This document shows positions 52,388 through 61,376 of a DNA stretch of 64,000 bases, one piece after another (within the stretch, counting starts at the first letter, position 1; the number at the start of each line of letters is the position of its first letter). A program made the translations under genes and the position numbers. The DNA lies in assembly GCA_030418115.1 (NCBI GenBank), contig JAUHQD010000007.1:147267-211266 (forward strand), in the 5' to 3' direction. Below the pieces are notes generated by a model. That model did no database searches. It saw only the letters and a list, made by a program, of their open reading frames with translations, and had not been told where the DNA came from. Origin of the DNA: Alteromonadaceae bacterium BrNp21-10. Lineage in GTDB: Bacteria; Pseudomonadota; Gammaproteobacteria; Enterobacterales; Alteromonadaceae.

Positions 52388-54234
52388 GTATTCTTAATCG
52401 ATTGTTTGCATTATCGCGTAATGCCAAATTATTGTTGGCATTAGTGTGGGACTTTCTGGCGCTGACCTTTGCCTTGTTCTGTGGCTATTGGATCCGCTTG
52501 GGGATCTCTAATGAGCATATTACCCGTGAAGAAATTATTTTGCTGGGTAGCACCTTATTTTTCACCTTACTTGTTTTAACTCTACTCGGTCATTACCGGC
52601 ATATTATTCGCTATATCGGTTTAAAAGCCGCTACCGTGATGTTCGCCGCTATTACTCTTGGTGCCGTTTATATGGTGCTGGTAAGCGTACCCTTGCAAGC
52701 ATTTTTACCGGTCAGCGTACCGTTCATTTTTTGGGTGTTCGCTACTATTTTATTGGGTGGTCCCCGTTTTTTGATTTATATCGTGGTGCAAAGTCATGGC
52801 TATCGCTTACGCGAAAAATGCCTTATTTTTGGTGCCGCTGAAACCGGTAGAAGTCTCGCCCAAAGTCTCAAGCAAAATTCTGATTTATTACCCGTGGCCT
52901 TTATTGATGACAAGCAAAAGTACCGTGGTAGACAGGTACTTGGCCTTGAAGTTAAACCGCGCAGTAAAATTCCTGAATTAATTAAAAAACATAATGTGAA
53001 GAAAGTGCTACTGGCGGTGCCTAATACCTCAATGGCCCGTCGTAAAGAGTTAATTGCCGAACTCGAACCTTACGCATTGGAATTATTGACGATCCCGGAT
53101 ATGAAAGATTTGGTGTCTGGTGAGCGGAAAATTAGCGAACTACAAGAAATTCGCATTGAAGAATTGTTAGGTCGCGAACCGGTTCCAGCCATTGATTCTT
53201 TATTAACGCCCAATATCACTGGTAAGCGGGTGATGGTCACCGGTGCCGGTGGTTCAATTGGTAGTGAACTGTGTCGGCAAATTATCAAAGCAGCCCCCGA
53301 ATCAATCGTGCTCTTTGAAATATCCGAATTCAATTTATATCAAATTGAAAATGAATTGCGTACTCAGTATCCTGATGTGCCTTTGTATCCGGTGCTTGGG
53401 ACCATTCAGGACTCGGAAGTTATCCGCGAAGCGCTAGCAAAATTTAAGATACAAACCATTTATCACGCGGCCGCCTATAAGCATGTACCCATGGTGGAAT
53501 GTAATATCATGATGGGTATCCGCAACAATATCTTTGGTACCGCCAATGTGGCCTTAATTGCCGCTGAGTTTGAAGTGGAGAAGTTTGTACTGGTCTCTAC
53601 CGATAAAGCCGTCCGTCCGACCAATGTGATGGGCGCGACCAAACGTTTTGCTGAATTATATGTGCAGAGCATCGCCGAACTAGGTAGCAAAACCGAATAC
53701 GCCATTGTGCGCTTTGGTAACGTGCTAGGGTCCTCCGGTTCTGTAGTGCCTTTGTTCACCAAGCAGATAGAAAACGGTGGACCGATTACTGTTACCCACC
53801 CTGATATTATTCGCTACTTTATGACGATACCCGAAGCATCACAGTTGGTCATCCAAGCGGGCTGTATGGGCAAAGCAGGCGAAGTATTCGTGTTGGATAT
53901 GGGCGACCCGGTAAAAATTGTCGATCTAGCCACTAAGATGGCGCATTTAATGGGCCATAGTATTCGTACCGAGGAGAACCCCGGTGGTGATATAGAGATT
54001 CAATTTTCCGGCTTGCGTCCAGGTGAAAAACTCTATGAAGAACTGCTGATTGATGATGCAGATACTCAAACCGAGCATCCACGGATCATGGGCGCTAACG
54101 AATTTCGCTTGCCCTTTGATGAGGTGGTGATGTTGTTGGATAAACTTAATTACGCGTTGATCCAACGGGATGAAGTAAAAGCCCGGCAAATACTGATCGA
54201 CGGACCATTAGCCTATACCCCAGCAACACACTGA
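52384..54234 (+). CDS. PglF-like UDP-GlcNAc C6-dehydratase (membrane)
   Basis: 616 residues: four N-terminal membrane helices (about 15-120), a CoA-binding-like Rossmann domain (GAAETGRSLAQSLKQNSDLL), and a C-terminal SDR domain with MVTGAGGSIGSELCRQI (NAD), and catalytic STDKAVRPTNVMGATKR. Converts UDP-GlcNAc to UDP-4-keto-6-deoxy-GlcNAc, the first step toward bacillosamine. WbpM/CapD relatives make the same chemistry, so the exact end product depends on the neighbours. Confidence 0.9.
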   Translation: MSILNRLFALSRNAKLLLALVWDFLALTFALFCGYWIRLGISNEHITREEIILLGSTLFFTLLVLTLLGHYRHIIRYIGLKAATVMFAAITLGAVYMVLVSVPLQAFLPVSVPFIFWVFATILLGGPRFLIYIVVQSHGYRLREKCLIFGAAETGRSLAQSLKQNSDLLPVAFIDDKQKYRGRQVLGLEVKPRSKIPELIKKHNVKKVLLAVPNTSMARRKELIAELEPYALELLTIPDMKDLVSGERKISELQEIRIEELLGREPVPAIDSLLTPNITGKRVMVTGAGGSIGSELCRQIIKAAPESIVLFEISEFNLYQIENELRTQYPDVPLYPVLGTIQDSEVIREALAKFKIQTIYHAAAYKHVPMVECNIMMGIRNNIFGTANVALIAAEFEVEKFVLVSTDKAVRPTNVMGATKRFAELYVQSIAELGSKTEYAIVRFGNVLGSSGSVVPLFTKQIENGGPITVTHPDIIRYFMTIPEASQLVIQAGCMGKAGEVFVLDMGDPVKIVDLATKMAHLMGHSIRTEENPGGDIEIQFSGLRPGEKLYEELLIDDADTQTEHPRIMGANEFRLPFDEVVMLLDKLNYALIQRDEVKARQILIDGPLAYTPATH

Positions 54235-54345
54235 ATACGTGATGGTAAGCGAGTGATTGGTGCTTTAGATTTTACTTAAAGCGCCGATAACACCATGGAA
54301 TACAATAGAAAAACAACAACATTTTAAGGACGAAAACAACGTCTG

Positions 54346-54384
54346 CAATCTGCCGAAGATATAATGCAGATTGGAATATTTTTT
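54346..54384 (+). terminator. Weak terminator or attenuator before the outer-membrane barrel gene
   Basis: CAATCTGC (54346-54353) / GCAGATTG (54366-54373), 12-nt loop, then GAATA and six T, 33 bp before the next start. It may partly separate the synthesis genes from the export genes. Confidence 0.4.
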
Positions 54385-54416
54385 ATAAAAACGCACAGTC
54401 GCTGACAAAGGTCATT

Positions 54417-55586
54417 ATGCGCAAAATAGTCACGTTTTTAGTCGGTGTATTGACCGTCACGCAGAATTTAGCTGCGACTACTATGAATAAACAAGCTTCG
54501 CCTTTGGAGTTATCCGCGAAGGCGTTATATAGCGACAATATTAATCCAACCAATGATGCTGATAATGGTGCCTCTGTATTGGCACTTGCCGCTAATGGGC
54601 AATTTACCCAGCATATTGATGGCTGGTGGTGGCAGCTGGATTACGCAGCACAAACCGAAAAACTACAATTAGATAGCGATGATGTCACCCAAACCGACAG
54701 TTATCAGCAAGGCCATATCGGTATTGTTAGTCGCTGGTATCTAGGTAAAGCGTGGTATTTGGATGCGGGCGCAAAGGTGCAGCAGCAAGATGAGCGCATT
54801 GGCAGTGGCTTATCACAGTTACGTCGTGACATAGTCATCGCCGACAGCCGTCGTAGCGACGAATACCATGCTGAATTGGTGTATGGCCAAGATGTTAGTT
54901 CACGCAATCTGACGTTGTCTTATACCCATAAAAACTTGGATTATGCTGACAATAATAGTTACTCAAACTTATTCGACATCAACCAACAAACTATTGCCGC
55001 CCATTTTACCTTTGCAATGTCGTCGGCCTCGCGCTTCGTGTTGTTTTTAGAGCATCAACAAGATAATTACGACGTGGCAAGTCGAGTGGATAGTCGAATG
55101 CAGCGAGCAATGGTGGGGATGGATTGGCAACCCTCAGGCACCTCAAGTTTATCTATTTTGGTAGGGCAATATCAGCGTCAGCCACAAGGTGGTGATGCTA
55201 CTCATGGCGTCACTTGGCAAATGAGCTATCAATATGCGCCACGGGATGGTTTGCAAACCACTATCACCTCATCTAAATCGTCGGTGGCTGGTGAAAACGA
55301 GTTAGCCTCGGACTCGTTACGCCAGCAGTGGCAAATTAATATGCATTATCTTTACAGCGACCAATGGCACTATGGCTGGCAAGGACAGTTTAGTCATACT
55401 GACTATTTGGAGCAGACCGCTTCCCGCAGTATAACTGTGCGTAATTTAAGTTTATGGATGAAACTCAATTTACGTGATTATCAGCATGTTGTGCTGGATA
55501 TAGGGCATCGTCAAAGTGACGAAAGTACCGGACTTTTTGATTACCAACAAAATGAGGTGAGTATCAGTTGGCAATACGAATTCTAA
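54417..55586 (+). CDS. Outer-membrane beta-barrel protein of the polysaccharide cluster
   Basis: 389 residues with signal peptide (VTFLVGVLTVTQNLAATT). The rest alternates hydrophobic and polar residues with aromatic belts, many Gln/Ser/Asp turns, and ends in Phe (VSISWQYEF), the C-terminal signature for BAM-dependent barrels; about 16-18 strands fit the length. Such proteins recur beside short Wza-like exporters and probably form the outer-membrane pore. Ends overlapping the next gene by 19 bp, implying coupled expression. Confidence 0.75.
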   Translation: MRKIVTFLVGVLTVTQNLAATTMNKQASPLELSAKALYSDNINPTNDADNGASVLALAANGQFTQHIDGWWWQLDYAAQTEKLQLDSDDVTQTDSYQQGHIGIVSRWYLGKAWYLDAGAKVQQQDERIGSGLSQLRRDIVIADSRRSDEYHAELVYGQDVSSRNLTLSYTHKNLDYADNNSYSNLFDINQQTIAAHFTFAMSSASRFVLFLEHQQDNYDVASRVDSRMQRAMVGMDWQPSGTSSLSILVGQYQRQPQGGDATHGVTWQMSYQYAPRDGLQTTITSSKSSVAGENELASDSLRQQWQINMHYLYSDQWHYGWQGQFSHTDYLEQTASRSITVRNLSLWMKLNLRDYQHVVLDIGHRQSDESTGLFDYQQNEVSISWQYEF

Positions 55587-56083
55587 GTCTACTGCTGTTG
55601 CTGATATCAAACTTGGTTTCGGCAAATGACGATCAATTTATGATTGGCGTAGGCGATACTATAGTGATCGACGTGTATAACGAAAAAGATTTGTTCGTGC
55701 GCACTAAGGTTAGCCAATCCGGTATGGTGCGTATGCCGCTTATTGGCAGTATTCAGGTGATCAACAAAACCGCACGACAACTGGGAGAAGAGCTGGAAGT
55801 CGCCTTGTTGGATGGTTATTTGGTGCACCCCAGTGTAACGGTCAGTATTGAACAATTTCGCCAAATTTATATAAAAGGGGCAGTGAAGTCAGCAGGGGCT
55901 TATGATTTTGTATTTGATTTAACCGTGGCACAAGCCATTGCCATTGCCGGTGGGTTGAAGGATAGGGCTTCGGCCAGTGCGTGGTTTATCATTCGTGGAC
56001 CTGCGAAAGAACGTATTAAAGCCACAGCAGAAAGTAAAATACTGCCCGGTGACACTCTGACCATAGATGAAAGTATTTTCTGA
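55568..56083 (+). CDS. Short Wza-like polysaccharide export protein (PES/SLBB)
   Basis: 171 residues, about half the size of Wza. Signal peptide (ILSLLLLLISNLVSA) without a lipobox Cys, then a polysaccharide-export domain (FMIGVGDTIVIDVYNEKDLF, VRMPLIGSIQVINKTARQLG) and one SLBB-like repeat (IYIKGAVKSAGAYDF). The helix that lets Wza cross the outer membrane is absent. TTG start at 55568 with GAGG 10 nt upstream, inside the barrel gene. Expected to be a periplasmic conduit docking to the barrel and to the Wzc-like copolymerase. Confidence 0.85.
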   Translation: MAIRILSLLLLLISNLVSANDDQFMIGVGDTIVIDVYNEKDLFVRTKVSQSGMVRMPLIGSIQVINKTARQLGEELEVALLDGYLVHPSVTVSIEQFRQIYIKGAVKSAGAYDFVFDLTVAQAIAIAGGLKDRASASAWFIIRGPAKERIKATAESKILPGDTLTIDESIF

Positions 56084-56085
56084 CC

Positions 56086-58128
56086 ATGAGTTATCAACCT
56101 ACCAATCAATTCCAAACCAATAACAGTTTCGATTTTACCGACCTGTTAACGTTTTTGTGGGGTAAAAAATTTCGTATCGTCGCCTTGGCTTTGGTGATGA
56201 CGGTAAGTGCAGGATATTTTGTAGTGCAACTGCCCAAGGTGTACGTGGCATCCAGTACGTTAATGTTGGCTCAAGGGTCTTCGGGGGGATTTAAGCCCTC
56301 AATGATGTCACTGGCCGGCGGTGAAGATGGCAAAATGGACACCTACATGGAGTTCATTAAATCTCGTCAGTTTGCTGAAATCATCGTGTCGGAATTGGAG
56401 TTACACCGAGAGAAGGAGTTTCAATCTAAGAATGGGGCTGGGCAAGATCAATTTGATACTGCACTGGAAAAGTTTTTGGATAAATTGTCCATGAGTAAAG
56501 TGCGTAGTACCGACATGCTGCGTCTGAGTTTTTCATCTTATAGCCCTAAATTGGCGACCCATATCGTTAATACCATTGGTCCGGCGTTTTTTGCTTTTCA
56601 TGGTAGCTTGCAACAACAGAAAATGGATGATGCCTCGTCACGCTTGGTGTCGCAGTTGACCGATACCGAGAGTCGTTTGGCCGAGGCTGAACAGGCATTG
56701 TTGGAGTATCAGCAACAGAACAACATTATTGATGTTAAAACACAGATTGAAATGTCCCAAAGCGAGATAACTGCCTTAGTTCAAGAGAAGTTGCTAAACG
56801 AGAAGCTGCTATCTGATGCACACACTTCCTTGGCGCAAACCAGACAGTATGCGGACAATGAGCAAATGCTGATGCAAATCCCATGGATCATGCAAAATAG
56901 CCTGACTCAAGATCTTCGCCGTAAAATACTTAATCAAGAACAACAGCTTAATGACATTGCCAAGCGCTATAAATTTAAACATCATAAATATATTGCCGCA
57001 GAGTCAGCATTAACCTCATTAAGGGATGAACTAACCAGCGTGATCCAGCAACTGACGAATGGTTTACAGCAAAGTATTCAGCGTTTTCAGGCGCGCCAGT
57101 CTGAACTTACCACGCAAATTAATAGTGCTAAGGCTAATCTTAATGTGTTGGGTAAGCAAGAAGTGCAACTGGCCAAACTGGATAGAGAATTACAAGCTAC
57201 TGAAAAAGTGTACGACGCCTTTACCAAGCAATTTCGTGAAGCCGAAATGCTAAAAAATATGGGGCACAATGAAGAATTTGCCATTGTTGATTTTGCCACT
57301 GTACCTAAATATCCAGCTAAGCCTAACGTAACCTTAATCATGGTAATGATCGCTATGATATCGGGAGTATTTAGTGCCGGATTTTGGTTGATATTGCATT
57401 TGATTAACAATAAAGAATCACGTTTTAGAAATATGTTACATGCTATGGAAGTGCCGGTGTTGGCGGCACTACCTAGAGTAGGTAAAAAGCATCGTCAGCG
57501 CTCACCATTACCGTTGCTTAGCACTAAAGGTGAAACCAGTTATCAATATTCCGAGGCTATTCGTTCATTACGCACGTCGATTTTAATTGGCCAGCAACAG
57601 ATCAAAACGGTAGCTATTTCTTCGGTATCACAAGGTGTGGGTAAAGCTAGCGTTGCGATTAATTTAGCCGAATCATGTAGTAATATGGAAAATGTATTAT
57701 TGGCGGATATTGACTTGAGTCGCCCATCAATTGCCCGTGGTTACGAGTTGCCTGAAGGCCATCCCGGCATTACTGATTATTTTGCTAAGAAGGCCGGTTT
57801 TGCCGAATGTTTATATCGTAAAAATGCCGACCGTTTGTCGGTGCTGCCTAGCGGTCATGTATCTAGTGATCCACTGGCCGTGATTTCTACCGATCGCTTT
57901 CTAAATTTTCTTAAAAAACTTACTGGTCATTTTGATCGTATTATTCTGGAAGCGCCGCCCATCCAAAGTATCAGCGATGCGCTGATATTGTCGCGTATGG
58001 TGGATGCGGTCATTCTAGTCATTGATATAGAGAAAACCGATTACACCGGCTTGCAAGCCAGTATTCAGCGCTTGCGAGAAACCAATGCACCGTTAATGGG
58101 CGTGGTGTTTAATAAAATGAAGCAGTGA
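56086..58128 (+). CDS. Wzc-like polysaccharide copolymerase with a degenerate BY-kinase domain
   Basis: 680 residues: membrane helix about 25-45, periplasmic Wzz-type domain with a long coiled coil (about 170-400), second helix about 410-435, then a cytoplasmic CpsD/BY-kinase domain (about 480-680). In that domain Walker A reads SQGVGKASVAINLAE (Ala where Ser/Thr follows Lys), Walker A' is LLADIDLSRPS, and Walker B reads IILEAPP (Glu for Asp). The protein stops at FNKMKQ with no tyrosine cluster. It should set chain length; kinase activity is doubtful. Confidence 0.88.
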   Translation: MSYQPTNQFQTNNSFDFTDLLTFLWGKKFRIVALALVMTVSAGYFVVQLPKVYVASSTLMLAQGSSGGFKPSMMSLAGGEDGKMDTYMEFIKSRQFAEIIVSELELHREKEFQSKNGAGQDQFDTALEKFLDKLSMSKVRSTDMLRLSFSSYSPKLATHIVNTIGPAFFAFHGSLQQQKMDDASSRLVSQLTDTESRLAEAEQALLEYQQQNNIIDVKTQIEMSQSEITALVQEKLLNEKLLSDAHTSLAQTRQYADNEQMLMQIPWIMQNSLTQDLRRKILNQEQQLNDIAKRYKFKHHKYIAAESALTSLRDELTSVIQQLTNGLQQSIQRFQARQSELTTQINSAKANLNVLGKQEVQLAKLDRELQATEKVYDAFTKQFREAEMLKNMGHNEEFAIVDFATVPKYPAKPNVTLIMVMIAMISGVFSAGFWLILHLINNKESRFRNMLHAMEVPVLAALPRVGKKHRQRSPLPLLSTKGETSYQYSEAIRSLRTSILIGQQQIKTVAISSVSQGVGKASVAINLAESCSNMENVLLADIDLSRPSIARGYELPEGHPGITDYFAKKAGFAECLYRKNADRLSVLPSGHVSSDPLAVISTDRFLNFLKKLTGHFDRIILEAPPIQSISDALILSRMVDAVILVIDIEKTDYTGLQASIQRLRETNAPLMGVVFNKMKQ

Positions 58129-58225
58129 ACCGCTGCTTGCTATTTTAGCTACTTGTTCAGGTTAGTTAACATTAACTGCTAAACTATGGCGATTTTTACA
58201 TTTACTAGAAAGGACGTGACTGTCG

Positions 58226-59218
58226 GTGGTTGATTTACAACAACACCATACGTTTGCACTGACGGCTCAGGCGAACAGCCTAATTCAAATTACCTCAGTT
58301 GAAGAGTTACAAGCGCGCTTGCCGTTTAAGCAGCCTTTTGTAATTTTAGGGCAGGGTAGTAATACGGTTTTTGTCGATGACTTTGCCGGTGATGTGTTGC
58401 ATATCGCCCTTAAAGGCATTCAACGTCACAGCACGGATTCTCATCACTTGTTAAATGTTGCAGCGGGTGAGAACTGGCACGAGCTAGTGTGTTGGACGTT
58501 ACAGAACGGTATTACTGGCTTTGAAAATTTGGCACTAATCCCCGGCACTGTTGGCGCTGCACCAATACAGAATATTGGTGCTTACGGTAAAGAGATAGCC
58601 AGCTATATCGACAGTGTTGAATATTTAGATATACAGAGTGGTGCTCTATTTAATCTTGCTGGTGAAGAATGTGAATTTGGCTATCGCGACAGCGTGTTTA
58701 AACATCGCTTGCATGCAAAAGTAGTGATTACGGCAGTCAATTTTAAAATACCGATTCAGTGGCAAGCGGTTGCTGATTACGGTGAATTGCGTCAATTGCA
58801 GCAACCCACAGCCCAAGATATCTTTGAGCAAGTGGTGGCTATTCGCCAGCAAAAACTTCCTGATCCCGCGCAAGTAGGTAATGCCGGTAGTTTCTTCAAA
58901 AATCCGGTAATTTCCCAGCAGCAGTATCAACAATTACAACAACAATGGCCTAGCATGCCGCATTTTGCGGTTAACCCTCAACAGGTTAAGGTGCCCGCTG
59001 CATGGCTTATTGAGCAAGCCGGATTTAAAGGAAAAATGTTGGGTGGTGTGCAAAGTCATCCAACCCAACCTTTGGTATTGACCAATATTGGCCAAGCAAC
59101 CGGCGAGCAATTATTGGCCTTTGCGCGGAGTATTCGCCAACAAGTTCACGAGCAATTTTCAATTATGTTAGACAACGAAGTGCGCTTAATTGGTCGACAC
59201 GGCATGGTGAGCCTATGA
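58226..59218 (+). CDS. murB: UDP-N-acetylenolpyruvoylglucosamine reductase
   Basis: FAD/NADPH enzyme of peptidoglycan precursor synthesis. 330 residues, type I MurB. FAD-binding FVILGQGSNTVFVDDFAG and LALIPGTVGAAPIQNIGAYG; catalytic Ser in VGNAGSFFKNPV and Glu in LDNEVRLIG. GTG start at 58226 with AAGGA 10 nt upstream. Overlaps birA by ATGA; murB-birA is the standard gammaproteobacterial order. Confidence 0.95.
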   Translation: MVDLQQHHTFALTAQANSLIQITSVEELQARLPFKQPFVILGQGSNTVFVDDFAGDVLHIALKGIQRHSTDSHHLLNVAAGENWHELVCWTLQNGITGFENLALIPGTVGAAPIQNIGAYGKEIASYIDSVEYLDIQSGALFNLAGEECEFGYRDSVFKHRLHAKVVITAVNFKIPIQWQAVADYGELRQLQQPTAQDIFEQVVAIRQQKLPDPAQVGNAGSFFKNPVISQQQYQQLQQQWPSMPHFAVNPQQVKVPAAWLIEQAGFKGKMLGGVQSHPTQPLVLTNIGQATGEQLLAFARSIRQQVHEQFSIMLDNEVRLIGRHGMVSL

Positions 59219-60183
59219 GTTTATCTGGGGAGCAGAAACGCGCGCGTATCCTCGCCGTTTTAACCGATGGTCAGTTCCATTCAGGGGAAGTGTTAGGTGC
59301 GCAACTTGGGGTATCTCGCGTTGCCATTGCTAAGCATATTAAGGCGCTATCTGAGCTAGGTTTAGATATTTTCAGTGTCTCCGGTAAAGGCTATAAATTG
59401 GGTCGTTCAGTTGAGTTGTTGAACGCCGATAAAATTGCGGCATTACGCCACAGTAACGGTGGATTGGACGTGCTGAATGTTGTGGGCTCGACCAATGACG
59501 TGATCAAATCTCAATTGAGCAATTTGCACAGTGGCCATGTGTGTTTGGCCGAAGCGCAAACGGCGGGCCGTGGCCGACAAGGTAAAGTATGGGTGTCGCC
59601 ATTTGGCTCAAGTGTATACTTGTCGATGTATTGGGCTTTTTCTGGCGGATATCATTCTATTAATGGCCTTAGTTTGGTGGTTGGCTTAGCGGTAGCTGCA
59701 ACCCTCAATAAACTCGGTTTGAACGACAGTCAAATTAAGTGGCCCAATGATATTTATTATTATGACCAAAAATTAGCTGGCGTGCTGATTGAGCTTGAAG
59801 GTCAGGTCGGCGCTCAATGCCATGCCATTATTGGTATTGGCTTGAACATGGATTTAGCCGAAGTGGACGCCAATATTGATCAACCTTGGACTGACCTTAA
59901 AAGCATTAATGGCAGCGTGCCGGAACGCAATCAGTTATGTGCGATGTTAATTGACGAACTGCATGCTTATTTACAACGCTTTGAACAACAAGGTTTTGAG
60001 CAATTTATACCCCAATGGCAACAACATGATTGGCTTGTTGAGCGTGAGCTGAATTTGCATTGTGGTAATAATATTATCAGTGGCGTCGGTAAAGGTGTGG
60101 ATGTACAAGGGGCATTATTGATGCAAACAGCCAAAGGCATTGAACGCTTTTTTGGAGGGGAGATAAGTGTCCGAGCAAAATAG
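59215..60183 (+). CDS. birA: Biotin operon repressor / biotin-[acetyl-CoA-carboxylase] ligase
   Basis: 322 residues. N-terminal winged helix (GEVLGAQLGVSRVAIAKHIK) for repression of biotin genes; ligase core with AGRGRQGKVWVSPFGSSVYL (biotinyl-AMP loop) and IKWPNDIYYYDQKLAGVLIE (catalytic Lys), then an SH3-like end. Both functions look intact. Coupled with murB and overlapping coaX by 17 bp. Confidence 0.95.
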   Translation: MSLSGEQKRARILAVLTDGQFHSGEVLGAQLGVSRVAIAKHIKALSELGLDIFSVSGKGYKLGRSVELLNADKIAALRHSNGGLDVLNVVGSTNDVIKSQLSNLHSGHVCLAEAQTAGRGRQGKVWVSPFGSSVYLSMYWAFSGGYHSINGLSLVVGLAVAATLNKLGLNDSQIKWPNDIYYYDQKLAGVLIELEGQVGAQCHAIIGIGLNMDLAEVDANIDQPWTDLKSINGSVPERNQLCAMLIDELHAYLQRFEQQGFEQFIPQWQQHDWLVERELNLHCGNNIISGVGKGVDVQGALLMQTAKGIERFFGGEISVRAK

Positions 60184-60904
60184 CCCACTGAGCAATAGCA
60201 AAGTGCTACTGCTTGATATTGGCAATAGTCGTATCAAAGCTTGCTTGGTAGAGAACAGACGACTTTCGCCGATGTTAGTGCTGGAGCAAACCGATGCGTT
60301 AATGCCGTTGTTGGCTAACGTGAATAAATGTTTAGTGTCCGCAGTGGGGCAATCGCAAAAGCGACAGGCAATAGAATTGCTATTAAAGCAACAGAGCATC
60401 CCTCTTATCTACCTACAAACAACGGCGGAATACGCTGGTTTACGTTGTGGCTATTCAGACTTTACTCAATTGGGCATCGACCGTTGGTTGGCCATGTTAG
60501 GGTGTAAGCGGCGTTGTGATAGTGATTTTGCCGTATTAGATTTTGGCACGGCCATGACCTGTGATCTGGTGACTAAAAAAGGCCAGCATCTTGGCGGTTG
60601 GATTGCTCCCGGCATACACACCATGCAAACGGCCTTAGTTACGCAAACGGAAAGATTAACTAATCAATTTGTTTCGCCGCCACAATTAGCTTTAGGGAAC
60701 ACTACTCAAGCCTGTATCAACATGGGCACCTTTGCTGCTATGCAAGGCTTTTTATTATCCGCCGTTGGTTACATGGATCAGCACAGTCAGGACTATCGAA
60801 TTTTCATTGGTGGTGGTGATGCAAGCGCGTTATGTCAGCTTGCCGGCCCGCAAGTAGAATACATCGAGCATTTGGTGTTTGAGGGCATGCTTGAATTTAT
60901 ATAG
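60167..60904 (+). CDS. coaX: Type III pantothenate kinase
   Basis: 245 residues, first step of coenzyme A synthesis; ASKHA fold. LLLDIGNSRIKACLVE (phosphate loop), GIDRWLAMLG, DFGTAMTCDLVTKKGQHLGG, and FIGGGDASALCQ (adenosine). GTG start at 60167, inside birA. CoaX rather than CoaA is common in Pseudomonas and several marine lineages. Convergent with the receiver gene. Confidence 0.93.
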   Translation: MSEQNSPLSNSKVLLLDIGNSRIKACLVENRRLSPMLVLEQTDALMPLLANVNKCLVSAVGQSQKRQAIELLLKQQSIPLIYLQTTAEYAGLRCGYSDFTQLGIDRWLAMLGCKRRCDSDFAVLDFGTAMTCDLVTKKGQHLGGWIAPGIHTMQTALVTQTERLTNQFVSPPQLALGNTTQACINMGTFAAMQGFLLSAVGYMDQHSQDYRIFIGGGDASALCQLAGPQVEYIEHLVFEGMLEFI

Positions 60905-60941
60905 ACGGATAGTTCTAGTATAATCAATGGCATAGGGGCAG

Positions 60942-61376
60942 TTATTCCTTTTCCTTCTTTCCGGTAATCTCTTTAGGACCTTGTTTGATATAGTTTTTTA
61001 GTGATTCGCTAATGCGGCCGGCGTTAAAGGGTTTGACGATAAAACCACTCGCGCCATTTTTTATGGCTTCCATCACATTTTCCGAAGAGCTTTCACCGGA
61101 GACCATCACCACGGTAATGTCACTATTATATTTTTTAATGAGTTTCAATATTTTTAAGCCACTTAGACCAGGCAAGTCAATATCGAGATAGACCAAATTA
61201 ATCAATCTCAAATCGATAAGATCCATTACTTTATAGCCACTGGACGTTTGATAGAAGTGGGCTTCTATAGGTAATGTGTCATCATCAATACAAGAATTAA
61301 TCGCACTCCTGAGTAATTCTCTGGTGTAGTCGTAGTCATCGACTAATAATATGTTAGTTCTATACACCTCATTCAT
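60942..61376 (-). CDS. Stand-alone response-regulator receiver protein
   Basis: 144 residues, one REC domain. Acidic pair LLVDDYDYTREL, phosphoacceptor Asp in LVYLDIDLPGLSGLKI, Thr/Ser in VVMVSGESS, and Lys in GFIVKPFNAGRI. No output domain, so it acts by protein contact. It starts 8 bp inside the end of the hybrid-kinase gene: one operon, and the kinase's Hpt domain is the likely phosphodonor. Confidence 0.92.
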   Translation of the reverse strand: MNEVYRTNILLVDDYDYTRELLRSAINSCIDDDTLPIEAHFYQTSSGYKVMDLIDLRLINLVYLDIDLPGLSGLKILKLIKKYNSDITVVMVSGESSSENVMEAIKNGASGFIVKPFNAGRISESLKNYIKQGPKEITGKKEKE

